DNA of 64,000 nucleotides from positions 124,001 to 188,000 of the forward strand of contig JAKAXD010000001.1 of the NCBI GenBank assembly GCA_021816725.1, given 5' to 3'. Below are positions 60,246-64,000 of this stretch, one piece after another. The notes below the pieces were generated by a model that was not told the origin of the DNA, searched no databases, and was given only the letters and a program-made list of their open reading frames with translations. Made by a program: the position numbers and the translations under genes. Source of the DNA: Thermoplasmata archaeon. Lineage in GTDB: Archaea > Thermoplasmatota > Thermoplasmata > Thermoplasmatales > GCA-001856825. Every line of letters starts with the position of its first letter. Position 1 is the first letter of the stretch.

Positions 60246-61373
60246 TCACGCTCCCTCTTCCTTCAGCATCATCCTCGTGATTATAAGTTTCTCCACTTCC
60301 GTCGTCCCTTCCCATATGTCCAGTATCTTTGCGTCCCTGAAGAACCTCTCAAGGTCTGTCGTCAGTCCGTGCAATGACATGAGCTCCATTGCTCTCCTTG
60401 TTGAAAAGACCGCCGTATCTGCGGCATAATATTTCGACATGCTTGTAATTATGGGGTTGGGGGTGAACTTGAATAGGTAGGAAGCCGCCTTGTAAGTTAG
60501 GTTCCTTGCCGCCTCAACCCTTGTTGCTATTTCCGCAATTGCAAGCTGCAGATTTTCATTCAGCTCCCCTGTCTCTGACATTTCGCCGTATTTCTTTGAG
60601 TATTCTACAAGTCTGTCGAGTGCCCCATGGGCAATACCCAGACCCTGGGCTGCAACATATATCCTGCTTATGTTGAAGAACGTCATGATGTAATAGAATC
60701 CCTTTCCCTCTTCTCCCACAATATTCTCCTTCGGTACGCGAACGTTGTTGAATATGAGTTCAGCAGTATTCGTTGCCCTCACCCCCAGTTTACCGTGAAG
60801 CTTGTTCACCGCAAATCCTGGGCTCTTTGCATCTACCACAAAGACGCTCAACCCCCTGTGTTTCTTCTCCGAGGATGGTGGAGGGCTAGTCCTTGCAAGG
60901 ACAAGGAAGTAATCTGCGATCTGGCCGTTGCTGATGAACATCTTCCCTCCGTTCAGGATGTAGGTATCTCCATCCAGTCTAGCCTCAGTCTTGATGTTTG
61001 CAACGTCCGACCCTCCTCCAGGCTCAGTAACGCCCAGTCCTAGCGTCTTCTGGCCGGCGAACACGGGATTCATGTACTTCTCCTTCTGTTCATCATTTCC
61101 AAAGAGCATGAATATCTCTGACCCGAAGGCCGATATTGTCACGGAAATACCGAGACCCGGGTCCCTGCGCACAAGTTCCTCTATCGTAACAAGGACTTTC
61201 CACGGGTTGGAAAAGTCAAGTATTTTCTCCTTTTTCGATATTGCAACTATGTCAGTTGGAAACTGTTCTTCCCTGTCTGACCTTTCAGCTACTTCCTCCG
61301 TGAAATGTGTTCTTGCAAATTCCTTTGCCTTTCCTATTGCTTCCTTAGCCTCATCACTCAGTTCGAAATCCAT
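60246..61373 (-). CDS. Acyl-CoA dehydrogenase, catalytic
   Basis: 375 residues. All main marks are seen: GLGVTEPGGGSDVANI, RGLSVFVVDAKSPGF, LGVRATNTAELIFNNVRVP, and the catalytic Glu in LDIWEGTTEVEK. FAD-bound, cytosolic, reducing ETF. ATG 61373 follows AAGGTGTAA which spans the thiolase stop, so thiolase, this gene and the 59203 gene form one coupled operon. Confidence 0.93.
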   Translation of the reverse strand: MDFELSDEAKEAIGKAKEFARTHFTEEVAERSDREEQFPTDIVAISKKEKILDFSNPWKVLVTIEELVRRDPGLGISVTISAFGSEIFMLFGNDEQKEKYMNPVFAGQKTLGLGVTEPGGGSDVANIKTEARLDGDTYILNGGKMFISNGQIADYFLVLARTSPPPSSEKKHRGLSVFVVDAKSPGFAVNKLHGKLGVRATNTAELIFNNVRVPKENIVGEEGKGFYYIMTFFNISRIYVAAQGLGIAHGALDRLVEYSKKYGEMSETGELNENLQLAIAEIATRVEAARNLTYKAASYLFKFTPNPIITSMSKYYAADTAVFSTRRAMELMSLHGLTTDLERFFRDAKILDIWEGTTEVEKLIITRMMLKEEGA

Positions 61374-61376
61374 TTT

Positions 61377-62573
61377 TTACACCTTCTCTATTAAGGCAGA
61401 ATAACCCTGCCCTCCTCCCACGCAAAGTGTCGCCATTCCCTTCTCCTTCCCCTTTAAATTCAGCAGTCTTGAGAGCGTTCCTGCGAGCCTCGCCCCGGAT
61501 GCTCCTAGAGGATGCCCGATAGCGATTGCGCCTCCATTGATATTTACCTTCTCTCTTGGTATATTCAGCTCCTTCATTGCGTTGAGCACTACGACTGCAA
61601 ATGCCTCGTTTATCTCCCACAGGTCAATATCGTCAGCTGTGAGGCCAGCACTAGCCAGTGCTTTCTTTGATGCCGGAACTGGGCCTTCTCCCATAATTGA
61701 CGGGTCCACAGCAGCCCATCCAAATGCGCTCACCTTCGAAATTGGCTTGAGTCCATACTCCTTCACCTTCTTCTCTGAGGCAAGCATGACGAGGGATGCT
61801 CCTGCATTTAGGGGTGAAGAGTTGCCCGCAGTAATAACGCCACCTTCCTTGAATGCTGGAGGAAGCTTCTTCATCTGCTCAACCGTGCCATCCTTCCTTA
61901 TTGACTGATCCTTGTCCACAACCTTCACTTCACCTTCTATTTCCACCTCTATGGGGAGAATTTCTCCCTTGAAGTAGCCTTCATCCTGAGCCTTAGAAGC
62001 TCGCATCTGGCTCTCGTATGCAAACTGGTCCATCACGTCCCTCTTAATGCCCTTTAGGGCAGCAAGCTTTTCAGCCGTCAACCCCATGTAAAATCCTGTC
62101 TTCATGTCATATTTCATGTATTCAGGCCTGAGGAGCAGCTTGAGATTTGGGCTTACCATCGGGTTGTCGCCCAACGGCACATGTGTCATATGCTCCATTC
62201 CGCCAGCCAGGACAATTTCAGAATTTCCAGTCATTATTTCCATCGTTCCTATCGTCACTGCGTTAAGAGAAGATGAACATGCCCTGTCTATTGCCATTGC
62301 CGGCACCTCCACTGGGAATCCCGCAAGTAGAAGTGGCTGCCTGCCACCGTACATCCAGTTCTCCCCAACCTGCAGGGCGGAGCCAAGTATCACATCGTTT
62401 ATCTCCTTGGGTTTCACGCCCGTCTCCTTCACAGAATCCTTCATTAATTCGGCAAGTGCTTCGTCCATCCTGATGTTGTTGAATACATCTTTTGACGGGT
62501 CGTTTGGCCTTGACCGAGAGAAAGCTGTTCTCTTGTAATATACAATATAAACTTCGTTTTCCTTTTCGCGCAT
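61377..62573 (-). CDS. Thiolase (3-ketoacyl-CoA thiolase / acetyl-CoA acyltransferase)
   Basis: 398 residues, the classical form. Nucleophile Cys in DRACSSSLNAV, NEAFAVV, GHPLGASGARL, and the second Cys in CVGGGQGYS. Last step of beta-oxidation, releasing acetyl-CoA. First gene of the operon with the two acyl-CoA dehydrogenases. ATG 62573 is used; TTG three codons upstream is the track start. TATA-like stretches (TTGTATAAATG and GAATTAAATAG) lie upstream. Confidence 0.93.
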   Translation of the reverse strand: MREKENEVYIVYYKRTAFSRSRPNDPSKDVFNNIRMDEALAELMKDSVKETGVKPKEINDVILGSALQVGENWMYGGRQPLLLAGFPVEVPAMAIDRACSSSLNAVTIGTMEIMTGNSEIVLAGGMEHMTHVPLGDNPMVSPNLKLLLRPEYMKYDMKTGFYMGLTAEKLAALKGIKRDVMDQFAYESQMRASKAQDEGYFKGEILPIEVEIEGEVKVVDKDQSIRKDGTVEQMKKLPPAFKEGGVITAGNSSPLNAGASLVMLASEKKVKEYGLKPISKVSAFGWAAVDPSIMGEGPVPASKKALASAGLTADDIDLWEINEAFAVVVLNAMKELNIPREKVNINGGAIAIGHPLGASGARLAGTLSRLLNLKGKEKGMATLCVGGGQGYSALIEKV

Positions 62574-62636
62574 CGGAACCAATCATTTATACAATTCTTC
62601 TATTTAATTCGTGGCGCTACTGTGGATAAAAAATTT

Positions 62637-63098
62637 TTACGAGGCTAAAATATTGATTACAACAGAACCAGCGTAACCATGATTTGGCGTCTTGATCGTG
62701 AGGGTGATAGTTTGCGTTGAGTGTGCCCCCATCTGGGCTGGAAGAGGGGCGCTTGTTCCCAAAAGGGTGAAGCCTCCTGTGGATATGGAAAATGATTCAA
62801 TCATCCTGGTTGAGTTTGCAGAATTTGATATTGGGAGAGTGAAATGGAACGTCTCCCCTGCATTGAGCGTCTTTACGTTCCAAGTAAAATTCTGGTACAT
62901 GTTTCCGAAGTATCCCTGCTGCGTTCCCGCATAGTCGATATGCACCTGAATTCCCATGACGTTCACGGTACCAACAGTGTTGAGCGAAAGACCCAAAAAG
63001 ACTGATACAGTAATGATGGAGACAACCACGCTGACTATGACGACTCTCCTCCTGTTCTTGTGCAACTCCTCAGTGACCGGAATCCTAACAGGTTCCAT
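62637..63098 (-). CDS. Membrane-anchored extracytoplasmic protein
   Basis: 153 residues: a short cytosolic start, one membrane helix (VVIVSVVVSIITVSVFLGLSL, about 20-40), then an outer domain with a beta-sandwich look (NVKTLNAGETFHFTLPISNSANST...HSTQTITLTIKTPNHGYAGSVVINIL). No metal or catalytic motif is seen. Proteins of this build are frequent in Thermoplasmatales and are of unknown role. The ATG is one codon after the track's TTG. It lies between the thiolase and the EMO-like gene. Confidence 0.7.
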   Translation of the reverse strand: MEPVRIPVTEELHKNRRRVVIVSVVVSIITVSVFLGLSLNTVGTVNVMGIQVHIDYAGTQQGYFGNMYQNFTWNVKTLNAGETFHFTLPISNSANSTRMIESFSISTGGFTLLGTSAPLPAQMGAHSTQTITLTIKTPNHGYAGSVVINILAS

Positions 63099-63228
63099 CA
63101 AGATTCAGCAGTTCAGTCTTTCTTCATTTAAAAATTGAGTGGTAGTTTGACTCGCCTTAGGAAGAAAGAACAGTTAAGGTACCGGAAAAGAGTTATAATA
63201 ATGAAGACATTTTTGAATTAGACCTATA

Positions 63229-64000
63229 ATGGCTGCTGGAATAGTTAGTCCAACCCTTGTTTTTATACCAGAATTAGAACTCATAATCCTCTACGTGACC
63301 TCGTTCTCTGCAGCCATTTTCGTGCTCTACTGGTGGTACAGGTCATACAGATGTCTTGGCATTAGCATCACTGCAATACTTGACTACATAAGAAAGAACT
63401 GGAAGGCGATGATATCTCAGGCCCTCAGCTATGGTGCATTCCACAAGAAGACAGCCAAGAATGCTTATGCTGGGGTCATGCACCTGCTCATTTTCTACGG
63501 CATGCTCATCCTCTTCATCAGCACTTCCCTCATTGCACTTTCGCACGACATATTGAAGCCACTCTTCCATTTCGGGATACTGACAGGAACTTTCTACCTG
63601 AATTTTGAGGTATGGGCAAATACAGGCGGGCTCATGCTCATTGCCGGTCTCTGCATGGCGCTATATCGGAGGCTAGCTAAGAAGATAAAGCTGGAATCCG
63701 TGTTTGATGACTACATCCTGATCTCTGGGCTGATCATACTGTCCATAGAAGGTTTCTTCCTTGGGGCACTGAAGATAGCGCTCTTCAGGAACGGGTTCGA
63801 CATATACAGGTACATAGAATGGTATCTTTCCTACATCTTTCCGGCAGGCATGAACGTCAATACTGCCATACAGGTCTACAGGGAGTTGTGGCTTGTGCAC
63901 ATCCTGACGGCATTCGCCCTTGTCATATACCTTCCATTCTCGAAATTCTCCCACATAGCACTTTCATGGACTAATGTGGCTATCAAGAAATTCCATCCAA
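63229..64000 (+). CDS. N-terminal part of an EMO/FadF-like membrane oxidoreductase (partial)
   Basis: Not in the track because no stop occurs before the window end. The frame from ATG 63229 is open for 257 codons. It starts with five or so membrane helices that match the NarI-type cytochrome b domain: MHLLIFYGMLILFISTS and LWLVHILTAFALVIYLPFSKFSHIA carry the His residues expected for heme. In FadF/EMO proteins this domain is followed by an iron-sulfur reductase; they take electrons from ETF and reduce quinone. The position beside acyl-CoA dehydrogenases fits. A TATA-like AGTTATAAT lies about 35 bases upstream. Confidence 0.75.
   Translation, partial: MAAGIVSPTLVFIPELELIILYVTSFSAAIFVLYWWYRSYRCLGISITAILDYIRKNWKAMISQALSYGAFHKKTAKNAYAGVMHLLIFYGMLILFISTSLIALSHDILKPLFHFGILTGTFYLNFEVWANTGGLMLIAGLCMALYRRLAKKIKLESVFDDYILISGLIILSIEGFFLGALKIALFRNGFDIYRYIEWYLSYIFPAGMNVNTAIQVYRELWLVHILTAFALVIYLPFSKFSHIALSWTNVAIKKFHP

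Noticed and set aside
1-64000. CRISPR arrays and rRNA genes
   Set aside because: No regularly spaced repeat-spacer series and no rRNA-like conserved sequence was found on reading.

Overview
The window looks like the chromosome of a Thermoplasmata archaeon (Thermoplasmatales-like; species not assignable without a search). Signs are: archaeal TATA boxes about 24-27 nt before start codons, giving leaderless mRNAs; frequent TTG and GTG starts; archaeal NAC, archaeal CCA-adding enzyme, short archaeal triosephosphate isomerase and ArcS-like archaeosine synthase; and a Rieske/cytochrome b cluster that uses a blue-copper-type protein.

Layout. (1) 1-7.6 kb is chromosomal backbone: a cupredoxin - Rieske - cytochrome b - polytopic membrane protein operon, a LigB-type dioxygenase and an acyl-CoA ligase. 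(2) 7.86-41.14 kb is a 33-kb island that appears to be a tandem pile-up of integrated elements at one tRNA-Lys(CUU) gene. The intact tRNA is at the right end (41068-41141, minus). Copies of its 3' end (core ACGGGCCCGAGGG) recur at 34049 and 20346, and a degenerate copy lies at 7859. The copies cut the island into three segments. The left one (7.9-20.3 kb) is decayed: broken IS110 and IS256 transposases, an integrase remnant, gene fragments, and two TPR proteins that remain open. The middle one (20.3-34.0 kb) has an intact integrase, a HEPN protein, a methyltransferase fused to a nuclease-like domain, a two-gene membrane module bracketed by about 0.7-kb imperfect repeats with iteron-like sequences, and a leftward plasmid-type operon with an AAA+ replication ATPase and an Hfq-like protein. 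The right one (34.0-41.1 kb) has a related integrase, a P-loop ATPase operon, AbrB, RHH and winged-helix regulators, and palindromic operators. Decay falls toward the tRNA, as expected if each new element inserted at the regenerated tRNA. (3) 41.2-53.9 kb is backbone: sulfate adenylyltransferase, glycosyltransferase, radical SAM protein, K+ channel, phosphoesterase, ArcS, an FtsZ-like protein with a double-RHH partner, NAC-CCA, TIM-peroxiredoxin and a thioesterase. (4) 54.1-64.0 kb is a fatty-acid beta-oxidation cluster: two thiolases, a DUF35 partner, three acyl-CoA dehydrogenases, an acyl-CoA synthetase, and the start of an EMO/FadF-like membrane oxidoreductase that would pass acyl-CoA dehydrogenase electrons from ETF to quinone.

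Several genes too short for the ORF track were found by reading coupled starts and Shine-Dalgarno sites: 53, 59, 51, 45, 43, 32 and 30 codons. All assignments are by eye from motifs; no database search was run.
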